DNA from: an uncultured Bacilli bacterium
GTDB lineage: Bacteria; Bacillota_I; Bacilli_A; RF39; UBA660
Length of the DNA stretch: 40,072 nucleotides
Assembly: GCA_947630955.1 (NCBI GenBank)
Contig: CANRJK010000003.1
Coordinates: forward strand, 1-40,072
Reading direction: 5' to 3'
Each line of letters starts with the position of its first letter. Position 1 is the first letter of the stretch. Shown piece by piece: positions 24,067 to 32,928 of this stretch. The position numbers and the translations under genes are program-made. The notes beneath the pieces were generated by a model, which was not told the origin of the DNA, searched no databases, and saw only the letters and a list, made by a program, of their open reading frames with translations.

Positions 24067-25467
24067 ATGAATGAAGATGGAAAAAAAGGTAATTTAGATT
24101 CAGATAAAATCTCTTCTATTAGTGATATTATAGATTTTGATTTAGATGATGAATCTTTAGATGATGAATTGATAAGCAAAGATTCAATTACAAAACCACT
24201 TACTTCCACTGATGATACTTTTAATAAAGAAAAGTTGGGTTCTACTCTTAAAAGGGAAGAATCAGCTAATCCTAAAAGTGTTAGCAAATCTCACTCGCCA
24301 ATAGATCAAAGTAGTTCAGTAAAAAACACCAGTAAAAGTAGTACACAAGGTTCTATTTTAGATGCTGTTAAAGAAGAACAAAAGAAGAATCAGTCACCTG
24401 ATGAAAATACTCATAAGGAACCTACTTATTCTAATAAAAAATCACTTATTAGAGCTCATATAAGTTTTGGAACAAGATTATTCTTTATGATGCTTGGTAT
24501 TATTATCTTCATCGTAGTAGCTGGTTTATCTATTTATGAGGCTTTTCGCTATGACCATAGTGAAACAGTTATCTATAATGAATCAGCAAATATTAATTAT
24601 CAAGTATGTTTAGGTAAAAATGATTTCTATGATGTTTCTTGTCTAGAAGAAGGTATGGAATATATTTCAATGATTACTAATCGTATTCCTATTGAATTCC
24701 AATACACTTCAAGTTATAGCAAGGAAATGGAATATAACTATGAATATTATGTTTCTGGTAAGTTAAAGATTTATGATCGTGATGATCCATCTAAAATTTT
24801 GTATAAAAGAACTGATGTTTTAGTTGATAATAAGCCTTTAAAAGGTAAAGGAAGTGCGATTGATTTATCAACTAAAGTAGATTTAGATTATAAGAAATAT
24901 AATGATTATGTTAATACTTATAAGAGTAAATATTTACTTAGTTCTGATGGTGTTATCGAAGTTTCTCTATATTTGAAAGGTGAAAATGAAACTAAGAGTG
25001 TAGCTACCATTTCTATACCATTATCTCAACAAACTTATGGTATAACAAAAGATACCGTAAATTCTGACGATCAAATGATGCTTGTTCGTGTTGGAAAATG
25101 GAATGAGACAAACTATGTTTGTATGGGAATTGGAATTCTTAGTCTATTGATATGTATTTTGATTTTTGTTCAAATGTTTGGTTTAATTAACAAAGGATCA
25201 GGAAGAAAAAGTAAATATCTTCAAACCTTAAATAAAATTTTAAGAGAATATGACCGTGTTATTGTTGTAGCTAAGACACCAGTTGAAGCTGATGACAGTA
25301 AAACAGTAATCCGCGTTGATTCTTTTGAAGAATTATTGGATGCTAGAGATAGTTTAGAAAAACCAATTATTTATTCAAAAATAAATGATGTTAAATCTGA
25401 ATTTACAGTAGAAGATAATGACAGAATATTTAAATATGTCATGAAAGAAGCAGATTATATAAATTAA
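24067..25467 (+). CDS. Two-TM membrane protein, DUF5305-like, partner of the signal peptidase
   Basis: 466 aa from ATG 24067, chosen because AAGGTGAT (24051-24058) lies 8 nt upstream; ATG 24040 would overlap the previous gene without a site. Residues 1 to about 130 are acidic, Ser/Asp/Lys-rich and probably disordered in the cytoplasm. TM1 is at about 136-158, followed by an extracytoplasmic beta-rich domain of about 210 residues ('YNESANINYQVCLGKNDFYD'), TM2 at about 355-378, and a cytoplasmic C-terminal alpha/beta module ('DRVIVVAKTPVEADD', 'RVDSFEELLDARDS'). This layout fits DUF5305 proteins, which I recall beside S26B signal peptidases in archaea and Firmicutes. It may anchor or organise the exported fibre. 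It ends at a bidirectional terminator. Confidence 0.7.
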   Translation: MNEDGKKGNLDSDKISSISDIIDFDLDDESLDDELISKDSITKPLTSTDDTFNKEKLGSTLKREESANPKSVSKSHSPIDQSSSVKNTSKSSTQGSILDAVKEEQKKNQSPDENTHKEPTYSNKKSLIRAHISFGTRLFFMMLGIIIFIVVAGLSIYEAFRYDHSETVIYNESANINYQVCLGKNDFYDVSCLEEGMEYISMITNRIPIEFQYTSSYSKEMEYNYEYYVSGKLKIYDRDDPSKILYKRTDVLVDNKPLKGKGSAIDLSTKVDLDYKKYNDYVNTYKSKYLLSSDGVIEVSLYLKGENETKSVATISIPLSQQTYGITKDTVNSDDQMMLVRVGKWNETNYVCMGIGILSLLICILIFVQMFGLINKGSGRKSKYLQTLNKILREYDRVIVVAKTPVEADDSKTVIRVDSFEELLDARDSLEKPIIYSKINDVKSEFTVEDNDRIFKYVMKEADYIN

Positions 25468-25480
25468 TAATTGCAAAAAG

Positions 25481-25509
25481 AAAAATCCTTTTAAAGGGAT
25501 TTTTTTTTT
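25481..25509. terminator. Bidirectional terminator between the fibre operon and yigZ
   Basis: A 10-bp stem (25481-25490 with 25495-25504, one G-U) has a TTAA loop, a run of T to the right and an A-run to the left. It serves both convergent units. Confidence 0.85.
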
Positions 25510-26098
25510 ACTTTTTTTCTTTAATTAATATATCTTTTAAAACATTAAATGATAAAAGATAGGGTTCTAATTGCTTTATTACTTTATCATCTTTAGGTAT
25601 TTCGATAAGGTAGGTAATAACACTTTCATATTTTTTATTTTTAATTTTATAATCTTTTAATAAGTAATCTATTTTTTTTAAATTATCGTAGGTAAATTTA
25701 ATTTCGATTTCTTTTCCATCAATAAGATAGATAATATCTGCTTTGTCTAAACACTGCATTACACTGTCAAAGTAGGCTCTAACAAGTCCATTAGCGCCTA
25801 ATTTTATCCCACCGAAGTATCTTGTAACAATCGCTAAGACATGGTCTAATTCATTAATTTCAAGCGCTTTTAAGATAGGAAAGCCTGCTGTTTTGCTTGG
25901 TTCTTTATCATCACTAGCTTTTTTATATTCATCATAGATATAAGCATAACAGTTATGAGTAGCGTCCTTATAATCATTTTTAGTTTTATCAATGATTATT
26001 TTTATTTCGTCTATACTATTAATAGGATATAGGTGACAAATAAATTTAGAATTTTTTATTATCAATTCACTTGTCACTATTTTGTCTATTGATTTCAT
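25508..26098 (-). CDS. yigZ: YigZ/IMPACT family protein
   Basis: 196 aa. The N-terminal UPF0029/IMPACT domain shows the family signature: 'DATHNCYAYIYD', 'ASDDKEPSKTAGFPIL' and 'VTRYFGGIKLGANGLVRAY'. The C-terminal part (about 130-196) is the small ferredoxin-like DUF1949 domain. Bacterial members (YigZ, YvyE) are conserved, nonessential proteins thought to bind RNA or translation factors; the exact role is unsettled. Monocistronic and divergent from the serine-hydrolase gene, with its own promoter on the minus strand. GTGGTGAT supplies the ribosome-binding site. Confidence 0.92.
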   Translation of the reverse strand: MKSIDKIVTSELIIKNSKFICHLYPINSIDEIKIIIDKTKNDYKDATHNCYAYIYDEYKKASDDKEPSKTAGFPILKALEINELDHVLAIVTRYFGGIKLGANGLVRAYFDSVMQCLDKADIIYLIDGKEIEIKFTYDNLKKIDYLLKDYKIKNKKYESVITYLIEIPKDDKVIKQLEPYLLSFNVLKDILIKEKK

Positions 26099-26113
26099 GT
26101 TATCACCACGTAA

Positions 26114-26142
26114 ATTATAACTTATTCTTCTTCTTTTTTCAA
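26114..26142 (-). promoter_or_regulatory. Sigma-A promoter of yigZ
   Basis: On the minus strand TTGAAA (26142-26137), a 17-bp spacer and a perfect TATAAT (26119-26114), 16 bases before the start codon. Confidence 0.65.
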
Positions 26143-26147
26143 TTATA

Positions 26148-26156
26148 TGGTAAAAT
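26148..26156 (+). promoter_or_regulatory. Extended -10 promoter of the serine-hydrolase/uvrC unit
   Basis: TGGTAAAAT (TGnTAAAAT) lies 17 bases before the ATG. The divergent yigZ promoter overlaps this region, so the two units may influence each other. Confidence 0.45.
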
Positions 26157-26172
26157 TGAGTTGTGATGAATT

Positions 26173-27210
26173 ATGGTTGAAGAATTAAATACTTATTTAA
26201 ATAAATTAGTTAATAGTGGCGTTTTTCCAGGATGTAATTATGGTATTATAGTAAATGATGAAATTTTTTTTGGTAGTGTTGGTTATAAATCGTTAATACC
26301 AAAAAAGGCCAAAAATGATGTCGATAATCTATATGATATAGCTAGTTTATCAAAATTATTAGTTACTAATGTATTAATAACTTTTCTACTTCGTGATGAG
26401 AAAATAAAATTAGATGATTATGTTTACAAATATATTCCAGATTTTAAATATGATGATGTTAAAATAATTCATTTATTAACCCATTCATCAGGTATAAACC
26501 CAGCTTTTAATAAGTTTAATTTAAAAGATAAGGAAGAATTTATAAATAATACCAAGAAAGTTTTTGAAGCTGGTAGTAATGTTTATTATACGGATATTAA
26601 TTTTATTTTACTAGGTTTTATTATTGAAAAAATTTATCAAAAGCCATTAGATGTTTTAGCGCAAGATTTGATTTTTAAGCCTTTAGGTATGAATGATACC
26701 TCATATAATCCCAAAGATAAAAAAAGATGTGTTCCAATGGAATTAACATCTGATCGTGGTTTAGTATGTGGCTTTGTTCATGATGAAAAAGCATATTTTT
26801 TAAATGGTGTAGCTGGTAATGCAGGTGTTTTTAGTACAGTTAAAGATTTAAGTCATTTTGCGCAAATGATTTTAGATGATGGTTATTATAATCATCAACC
26901 ATTTCTTGATTTATCGCTCATTGATATGTGGTTTAAACCTTTATTTATTAATGAAGATGGTCTAAGAAGAACCCCAGGTTGGATTTATGGTAAAAGTAGT
27001 CCACTATGTAGAGATTATTGTAGTGATGATACAATTATTCATACTGGTTTTCCAGGTCATCATCTTTTAATTGACCGTGGTAATAATCTAGCAATTATCT
27101 TTTTATCTAATAGTATTCATCCATCTAGAATGAATGAAAAATTAGTTATTAGTAGAGAAAAAATAAATAAAAAAATATATGATTTATTAAGAAAATATGA
27201 CAAAATATAG
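26173..27210 (+). CDS. Beta-lactamase-fold serine hydrolase (class C/EstB-like)
   Basis: 345 aa, no signal peptide. The catalytic SxxK motif is 'SLSK' in 'YDIASLSKLLVTN'. 'LLTHSSGI' is the conserved block after it. The YxN-like motif is 'YTDINFILLG', with Asp where Asn is more common. The third motif is 'HTGFPGH' (HTG in place of KTG). These features fit cytoplasmic serine esterases or D-Ala peptidases of the beta-lactamase family rather than a true resistance enzyme. Substrate unknown. It is 11 bp upstream of uvrC and probably cotranscribed, without an obvious functional link. Confidence 0.88.
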   Translation: MVEELNTYLNKLVNSGVFPGCNYGIIVNDEIFFGSVGYKSLIPKKAKNDVDNLYDIASLSKLLVTNVLITFLLRDEKIKLDDYVYKYIPDFKYDDVKIIHLLTHSSGINPAFNKFNLKDKEEFINNTKKVFEAGSNVYYTDINFILLGFIIEKIYQKPLDVLAQDLIFKPLGMNDTSYNPKDKKRCVPMELTSDRGLVCGFVHDEKAYFLNGVAGNAGVFSTVKDLSHFAQMILDDGYYNHQPFLDLSLIDMWFKPLFINEDGLRRTPGWIYGKSSPLCRDYCSDDTIIHTGFPGHHLLIDRGNNLAIIFLSNSIHPSRMNEKLVISREKINKKIYDLLRKYDKI

Positions 27211-27221
27211 TAGGTGAGTTT

Positions 27222-29000
27222 ATGGATAAAATAAAAGAAAAATTATCATTATTACCAATGTTACCTGGTTGTTATTTAATGAAAAATAAAGATGGTAACA
27301 TTATATATATTGGTAAAGCTAAGAAACTAAAAAATCGTGTTAGTTCATATTTTCGTGGCAAACATACAGGTAAAACGGCTCGTTTAGTTAGTGAAATAGC
27401 TGATTTTGAATATATTACTGTTGGTAGTGAGATAGAATCATTAATTTTAGAAATAAATTTAATAAAGAAACATAATCCTAAATATAATATCTTACTAAAA
27501 GATGATAAAAGTTATCCTTATATTGAATTAACTGGTGATAAAGTACCAAGATTAAAAGTTGTACGAGTTTTAAATCGCAATAAAAAAAGAAAATATTTAT
27601 ATGGACCTTATCCTAATGTCACAGCTGCTCGTAATGTAGTTAATTTATTAAATAGGCTGTATCCCATTAGAAAATGTAATACCTTCGCTACTAAACCTTG
27701 TCTATATTATCATATTGGTCAATGTTTAGGTTATTGTACTAAAGATGTAGATTATAAAAAAGTTGAAGATATGCGTCAAGAGATTATTCGTTTTTTAAAG
27801 GGTGATCATAGTTTAATTACTGATAAAATAAAAAAAGAAATAAGTGAACACAGTGAAAAATTAGAGTTTGAAAAAGCTTTAGAATTAAAGAAGATGCTAG
27901 ATTATATTACGATTACTTTAACACATCAACAAGTTGAGACAAAAGATAATATTGACCGTGATGTTATTGGTTATTATGAAGAAAAAGGTTATCTTAGTAT
28001 TCAAATTTTCTTTATTCGTGGTTCTAAAATAGTTGAAAGATATTCGAAGATTATTCCTTTAATTGATGAAGTAGAAAGTGAATTAACACGCTATATTGCT
28101 AATTTCTATCATAATATGATGTTACCAAAAGAAATATTAGTTCCAGATATTTTAAATGCTGAAGTCCTTAGTGAATATTTAAAAACAAATGTTAAAATAC
28201 CTCAAAAAGGTGATAAACATAAGTTAGTAGAGATGGTGTGTGAAAACGCTAAAATCGCGCTTAATGAAAATTTTGAATTGATAAAACGTGATGAAGCTAA
28301 GACTCTTGATGCTAATTGTGAACTTAAAAACTTATTAGGCTTAGAGAAATTAGATCGCATTGAAATCTTTGATAATGCTCATTTGTTTGGTACTTATAAT
28401 GTTTCTGGTATGGTTGTTTTTATAGATGGTCGTAAAGCTAAAAATGAGTATCGTAAATATAAAATAAGTGTCGATAGAAATGATGATTACGAAACGATGC
28501 GAGAAGTTATATATCGTCGTTATTTTAGGGTTTTAAAAGATAATTTAGTTCGTCCAGATTTAATTATTGTGGATGGTGGTTTAGGACAAATAAATGCCGC
28601 TAAAGAAGTTATTCAAAGCTTAGGGATGGATATTTTAGTCGTTGGTCTTAAAAAAGATGATCGTCATGCAACTAATAAACTATTAACTAGTGATGAGGAA
28701 TTTGATATTGATCGTCGTAGTAATTTATTTTACCTATTAGAAAGAATGCAAGATGAAGTTCATAATTTTACTATTAATTATCATAAACAAATTCGAAGTA
28801 AAGGGTCTTTATCAAGTATTTTAGATAGTGTTGAAGGAATAGGAAGTAAGAGAAAAAAAGAGTTATTAAGAAAATATCGGACAATTACTAAGATGAAAGA
28901 AGCTGAAATTCAAGAACTTGAAGAGATACTACCTAAAAATGTGGCTCAAAATCTTTATCAATTTTTAAAAGAATATCATTATGATGTTTCAAATAAATAA
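27222..29000 (+). CDS. uvrC: Excinuclease ABC subunit C
   Basis: 592 aa, standard length. The N-terminal GIY-YIG nuclease (about 10-90) shows 'PGCYLMKNKDGNIIYIGKAK'. The Cys-rich central part has 'NTFATKPCLYYHIGQCLGYC'. A UVR motif lies at about 200-235. The C-terminal RNase-H-like nuclease holds 'FDNAHLFGTYNVSGMVVF' and 'IIVDGGLGQINAA'. Tandem HhH motifs close the protein ('LDSVEGIGSKRKKELL'). It makes both incisions in nucleotide excision repair with UvrAB. GTAGGTGAG precedes the ATG. Confidence 0.97.
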   Translation: MDKIKEKLSLLPMLPGCYLMKNKDGNIIYIGKAKKLKNRVSSYFRGKHTGKTARLVSEIADFEYITVGSEIESLILEINLIKKHNPKYNILLKDDKSYPYIELTGDKVPRLKVVRVLNRNKKRKYLYGPYPNVTAARNVVNLLNRLYPIRKCNTFATKPCLYYHIGQCLGYCTKDVDYKKVEDMRQEIIRFLKGDHSLITDKIKKEISEHSEKLEFEKALELKKMLDYITITLTHQQVETKDNIDRDVIGYYEEKGYLSIQIFFIRGSKIVERYSKIIPLIDEVESELTRYIANFYHNMMLPKEILVPDILNAEVLSEYLKTNVKIPQKGDKHKLVEMVCENAKIALNENFELIKRDEAKTLDANCELKNLLGLEKLDRIEIFDNAHLFGTYNVSGMVVFIDGRKAKNEYRKYKISVDRNDDYETMREVIYRRYFRVLKDNLVRPDLIIVDGGLGQINAAKEVIQSLGMDILVVGLKKDDRHATNKLLTSDEEFDIDRRSNLFYLLERMQDEVHNFTINYHKQIRSKGSLSSILDSVEGIGSKRKKELLRKYRTITKMKEAEIQELEEILPKNVAQNLYQFLKEYHYDVSNK

Positions 29001-29010
29001 TTTTGCTTAT

Positions 29011-29039
29011 TTTACAAATTAATAAAATAATGGTAATAT
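29011..29039 (+). promoter_or_regulatory. Sigma-A promoter upstream of the 311-aa hypothetical gene
   Basis: TTTACA, 17-bp spacer, TAATAT with a TGG extension (TGnTAATAT). It is placed 31 bases before the ATG. Confidence 0.65.
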
Positions 29040-29069
29040 ATTTGTGGCAAAAGAAAGGACGGGATAATT

Positions 29070-30005
29070 ATGAATTATTTTGATTCATCATATCCTTCAG
29101 ATTATAATCATTTAATTTATTATTTTTGTAGAAAGTTAAACTTAGATGCTAAATTTGCTTTTACTTTAGTTTATGATCAAAAATATAAAGAATTAAGTAA
29201 AAAACAAAGCATTATTAAAAATAGTTTTCTTGTTATTTTAAACAAATATAACAATGGTTTAGTATCTAGTAAAGTTTTAGAAGATGCGAAAGCTTCTTAT
29301 CAATTTTTAGAAAGCTATTTAAATATAATGAAAGAACAATCAAATGTTGATAATAACAAAGTTATGACTCCTTTAAATAAAGATGATAACGAATCTTTCT
29401 TCAGTGCTTTAGAACAAATTAGTCAGATGTCATTTTGTTTTTATGATGGAATGATTAAAATTATCGAAGAGAAAATAAGTCAAACATTAAATGAGGCTGA
29501 CCAAAAAATCTTTGATGAATTTTTTAAATTATTTTTAGATTTTTGGCAATATGCCTATAATGACATATGTACTTTTGAATTTCAACATCTAACAAAAAAA
29601 GACATAACAATGCTATCTAATAAATATAATATGAATTATGTCGTTGGGGTTGATGAGATTATTAAAAACAAAGCTATTGACGGAGCAAATCTTATAAGAC
29701 TGAGTACATATTTTTCAAAAAAGAGACCGAATATGGAAGCTACTTACTTATTAACTACCTTTTTAAAGATATTTGCAAAATTTCATTATATTGATTTTAG
29801 TTTAGATGAATTTAATGATGTCGTTATTTATTCTTTTGATGCAACTTCACGTCTTTTAAAAATAAAAGAAGAATATTTGTATAAATTTGGTTATGAAGTA
29901 AGACATAATCTTCGCAATTCACCATTAGTTGATGTAGATGAAATGCTTGATTATACCGAAAAGAGAATATCTTTATACAATAAGAAAGTTAATCCTGAAA
30001 AATAG
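29070..30005 (+). CDS. Hypothetical helical protein, 311 aa
   Basis: Not recognised. Predicted soluble and mostly alpha-helical with no signal peptide or membrane helix. The first third is Tyr/Phe/Lys-rich ('YYFCRKLNLDAKFAFTLVY'), the centre is a long amphipathic helical region ('DGMIKIIEEKISQTLNEADQ'), and the end contains 'EYLYKFGYEVRHNLRNSP'. It has its own promoter and terminator and sits between uvrC and the division cluster, so the neighbours give no firm clue. AAAGGACGGG precedes the ATG. Confidence 0.7.
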   Translation: MNYFDSSYPSDYNHLIYYFCRKLNLDAKFAFTLVYDQKYKELSKKQSIIKNSFLVILNKYNNGLVSSKVLEDAKASYQFLESYLNIMKEQSNVDNNKVMTPLNKDDNESFFSALEQISQMSFCFYDGMIKIIEEKISQTLNEADQKIFDEFFKLFLDFWQYAYNDICTFEFQHLTKKDITMLSNKYNMNYVVGVDEIIKNKAIDGANLIRLSTYFSKKRPNMEATYLLTTFLKIFAKFHYIDFSLDEFNDVVIYSFDATSRLLKIKEEYLYKFGYEVRHNLRNSPLVDVDEMLDYTEKRISLYNKKVNPEK

Positions 30006-30013
30006 TTTATTTT

Positions 30014-30040
30014 AAGACCATAAAAATGGTTTTCTTTTGT
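30014..30040 (+). terminator. Intrinsic terminator after the 311-aa gene
   Basis: AAGACCAT (30014-30021) pairs with ATGGTTTT (30026-30033), 8 bp with one G-U, around an AAAA loop, followed by C and four T. Confidence 0.7.
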
Positions 30041-30107
30041 GTATTTAAAATTATCTTAACGAATCACGTGTTAAAGTTATAATTATATATGTTTTTAAAT
30101 ATAATTA

Positions 30108-30116
30108 TGATATAAT
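30108..30116 (+). promoter_or_regulatory. Extended -10 promoter of murG-murB-divIB
   Basis: TGATATAAT is a perfect TGnTATAAT, 29 bases before the GTG start of murG. The -35 is poor. Confidence 0.6.
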
Positions 30117-30145
30117 TAATTTATAAAATCTAAGGAAGTGATTAG

Positions 30146-31228
30146 GTGCGAGTTATCATTAGTGCTGGTGGCTCAGGTGGGCATATTTATCCAGCTTTAG
30201 CGATTATAAATAAAATTAAACAACATGAGGCTAATAGTGAGTTTTTATATATAGGAACGCATAATAGAATGGAAAAAGATATTGTTCCTAAACAAGGTAT
30301 TCCTTTTGAAACTATTAAAATTTATGGCTTTGACCGTCATCATTTACTTAATAATTTTAAAGTGGCTTATTATCTATTTAAAAGCTGTAAAAAATGTCGT
30401 AAATTAATTAAAAAATTTAATCCAGATGTCGTTATTGGAGTTGGGGGATATGTAACGGTTCCTGTTTTAATGAGCGCTAAAAAGTTAGGTTATAGAACTT
30501 TTATTCATGAACAGAATAGTATCCCTGGTAAAGCTAATATTTATATATCTAAATTTGTCGATAAAATTGCTGTTTCCATGAAAGGTTCAACCAAGTATTT
30601 TCCTCAAGATAAAGTTGTTTTTACAGGTAACCCTTGTAGTGAAGATGCAATTAATACATTGCAAGTTGATAAGAAAAAGTTTGGTTTAACTAACAGTAAA
30701 AAACTGGTTTTAATTGTTATGGGTTCTCAGGGCGCTACAACAATTAATGATTTAATGGTTAAAGTATTACCTAAAATGGCTAAAGAAAGTTACGAAGTTG
30801 TTTTTGTAACAGGAACGAAAGATTATGAGCAAATAAGTAAAAATACTTTCCCAAGTAATATTAAAATTGTTCCTTATATCGATGGAATGACTGGTTTAAT
30901 GAAAAAAACAGATTTAATGATTACAAGAGCTGGAGCTTCTACTTTAAGCGAGATTATTGCGCTTAAAATACCATCTATTTTAATTCCTAGTCCATATGTT
31001 CCAAATAATCATCAATATTTAAATGCGATGGATTTAGTGAATGAAGATGCAGCTGATATAATTGAAGAAAAAGACTTAAATGAGGATATTTTAATTGAAA
31101 AAGTAAATAATCTTTTGTATGATTATAAAAAGTTAGATAAAATGAAAAAAAATTTGGAAAAATTTGTCGTAAAAGATAGTGGGGAACTTATTTATCACAC
31201 TTTACAAGAACTAATAGAAAGAAAATGA
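30146..31228 (+). CDS. murG: UDP-GlcNAc:undecaprenyl-PP-MurNAc-pentapeptide GlcNAc transferase MurG
   Basis: 360 aa, GTG start with AAGGAAGTGA upstream. N-terminal G-loop 1 is 'AGGSGGHIYPALAI', followed by 'GVGGYVTVPVL' and 'HEQNSIPGKANI'. The second Rossmann domain has 'MGSQGATTINDL' and the UDP-GlcNAc pocket 'RAGASTLSEIIALKIPSIL'. It makes lipid II at the inner membrane face. It overlaps murB by 4 bp (ATGA), so it is translationally coupled. It shows that the organism makes a peptidoglycan wall. Confidence 0.96.
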   Translation: MRVIISAGGSGGHIYPALAIINKIKQHEANSEFLYIGTHNRMEKDIVPKQGIPFETIKIYGFDRHHLLNNFKVAYYLFKSCKKCRKLIKKFNPDVVIGVGGYVTVPVLMSAKKLGYRTFIHEQNSIPGKANIYISKFVDKIAVSMKGSTKYFPQDKVVFTGNPCSEDAINTLQVDKKKFGLTNSKKLVLIVMGSQGATTINDLMVKVLPKMAKESYEVVFVTGTKDYEQISKNTFPSNIKIVPYIDGMTGLMKKTDLMITRAGASTLSEIIALKIPSILIPSPYVPNNHQYLNAMDLVNEDAADIIEEKDLNEDILIEKVNNLLYDYKKLDKMKKNLEKFVVKDSGELIYHTLQELIERK

Positions 31229-32127
31229 ATATGAATTTAATAGAAAAAATAAAGAAACTTAATATTGGTGAAATAATTGAAAATGCTGATTTAAAAAAAT
31301 ATACCACTTACCATGTTGGAGGGCATGCTTTAGCGGTTGTTTTACCAGATGATATTTATGGTTTAATCGAATTAATCAAATTGTTAAAAAAAGAAAAAGT
31401 TAAGTATAAAGTTATTGGGCGTGGCTCTAATTTAATCTTTAAAAGTGGATTATATAATGGCATTTTAATTAAACTAGATCATTTTGACTCTTTAAAAATT
31501 GAGGGTAATGAAATTACGGTTGGTGCTGGTTTTCAATTAATTAAACTTGCAACGCGCTTATCACGACTTGGTTATACTGGTATTGAATTTGCAACTGGTA
31601 TTCCAGGAACAGTTGGTGGAGCTATTTTCATGAATGCGGGAGCTTATAAAAGCGATATGGGGTATATTGTTAAAAGTGTTAAAGTTTTAACTCCTGATTT
31701 GCGTGTTGAAGAGTTAACTAACTATGATTTAGATTTTCATTATCGCACCTCTTTTTTACACCAACATCGCGATTATATTTGTTTAGAAGCTACCATTATT
31801 TTAAAACGTGGTGATGCTGATTTAATTATGCAACTAGTAGAAGATCGTAAAAAAAGACGACTTGAAACACAACCTTTGGAATACCCAACTGCTGGGTCTG
31901 TTTTTAGGAACCCCGATGGTGATTATGCTGGCCGCCTTATTGAAGAAATAGGCTATAAAGGACATGTTCAAGGTGGAGCTATGGTAAGCACTAAACATGC
32001 TAATTTTGTTATTAACTATAACAATGCTACCGGAGAAGATATTGAAAAATTAATTTTAGAAATAAAAAAACGAATTAAGGAAAAATATGATATAGATTTA
32101 AAAATAGAACAAGAATTTGTGGAATAG
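31225..32127 (+). CDS. murB: UDP-N-acetylenolpyruvoylglucosamine reductase MurB
   Basis: 300 aa. FAD-binding motif 'GRGSNLIFKSG'; 'EFATGIPGTVGGAIFMNAGA' is the family hallmark; 'YRTSFL' is present; the catalytic Ser is in 'PTAGSVFRNP', and 'VQGGAMVSTKHANFVIN' follows. The features indicate a type II MurB. It reduces enolpyruvyl-UDP-GlcNAc to UDP-MurNAc. The start overlaps the murG stop; an in-frame ATG at 31231 is an alternative and changes two residues only. Confidence 0.96.
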   Translation: MNMNLIEKIKKLNIGEIIENADLKKYTTYHVGGHALAVVLPDDIYGLIELIKLLKKEKVKYKVIGRGSNLIFKSGLYNGILIKLDHFDSLKIEGNEITVGAGFQLIKLATRLSRLGYTGIEFATGIPGTVGGAIFMNAGAYKSDMGYIVKSVKVLTPDLRVEELTNYDLDFHYRTSFLHQHRDYICLEATIILKRGDADLIMQLVEDRKKRRLETQPLEYPTAGSVFRNPDGDYAGRLIEEIGYKGHVQGGAMVSTKHANFVINYNNATGEDIEKLILEIKKRIKEKYDIDLKIEQEFVE

Positions 32128-32135
32128 AGGTTATT

Positions 32136-32813
32136 ATGAATAAACAAAAGAAAAAGAAAAGAAAAATAAAATATAAAAATATTTTTATCTTTATATTTAT
32201 TGCTATATTGCTTTTTATTTGTATTTATTTTGTTTTAGATTCAAAAATAACGAATATCTATATCAAGGGTAATAGTTTTTTAACTGACCAACAAATTATT
32301 GATGAAGCGGGTTTAAAAAATTATCCTAAAATATCGGCTGTTAATACAAAGAAAATTAGTAAAAAATTAAAAGAAAATATTTATATTGAAAACGTCAATA
32401 TAACGCATCATCATTTTTTCCGTGAAATAACAATTGAAATTACGGAAAATAAACCTATTTTATATTATGCTTATGATGAGGTTAGCTTGTTAGCTGATGG
32501 GCGTGAAGTAAAACAGTCATATACATTACCAACTTTAATTAATCAGACACCAGAAGATATTTTAAAAAAATTACTTAAGAAATTAGATGAATTAGATGGA
32601 GATATTTTAACTAGAATTTCCGAGATACGTTATGCTCCAACTAATGTAGATGAACAATTATTCTATCTAACAATGGATGATGGAAATGACGTATATATTA
32701 ATTTTAATAGTTTTTCTAAGTTAAATAACTATATTGATATTGTTAGAAGTTTTAATAATAAAAAAGGAACAGTTCATCTTGATAGTGGTGATTATTTAGA
32801 AATTAATAAGTAA
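32136..32813 (+). CDS. divIB: Cell-division protein DivIB/FtsQ
   Basis: 225 aa. A strongly basic cytoplasmic tail (1-14), one membrane helix (about 15-34), a POTRA domain ('ITNIYIKGNSFLTDQQI', 'KISAVNTKKISKKL') and a beta domain ('ITIEITENKPILYYAYD', 'YLTMDDGNDVYINF'). It belongs to the divisome FtsQ-FtsL-FtsB subcomplex. It is shorter than most DivIB proteins (about 260 aa) but shows all segments. It ends the murG-murB-divIB unit at a clear terminator, while ftsA has its own promoter. Confidence 0.9.
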   Translation: MNKQKKKKRKIKYKNIFIFIFIAILLFICIYFVLDSKITNIYIKGNSFLTDQQIIDEAGLKNYPKISAVNTKKISKKLKENIYIENVNITHHHFFREITIEITENKPILYYAYDEVSLLADGREVKQSYTLPTLINQTPEDILKKLLKKLDELDGDILTRISEIRYAPTNVDEQLFYLTMDDGNDVYINFNSFSKLNNYIDIVRSFNNKKGTVHLDSGDYLEINK

Positions 32814-32820
32814 TTATTGT

Positions 32821-32847
32821 AAGAAACGTCTCTCGTTTCTTTTTTAA
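32821..32847 (+). terminator. Intrinsic terminator after divIB
   Basis: AAGAAACG (32821-32828) and CGTTTCTT (32834-32841), 8 bp, followed by a T-run. Confidence 0.8.
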
Positions 32848-32871
32848 TCTTTAGAACAATTGATAAAAGCT

Positions 32872-32900
32872 TTTACATTTTTTATAAATTATAGTATAAT
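32872..32900 (+). promoter_or_regulatory. Sigma-A promoter of ftsAZ
   Basis: TTTACA (32872-32877), 17-bp spacer, perfect TATAAT (32895-32900); one of the best promoters in the window. Confidence 0.75.
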
Positions 32901-32928
32901 TAACTTATAGGCTATAGGAGATGATTGT

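Noticed and set aside
26173-27210. Antibiotic-resistance beta-lactamase
   Set aside because: No signal peptide, Asp in the Tyr motif and HTG instead of KTG; the family contains many esterases and peptidases.
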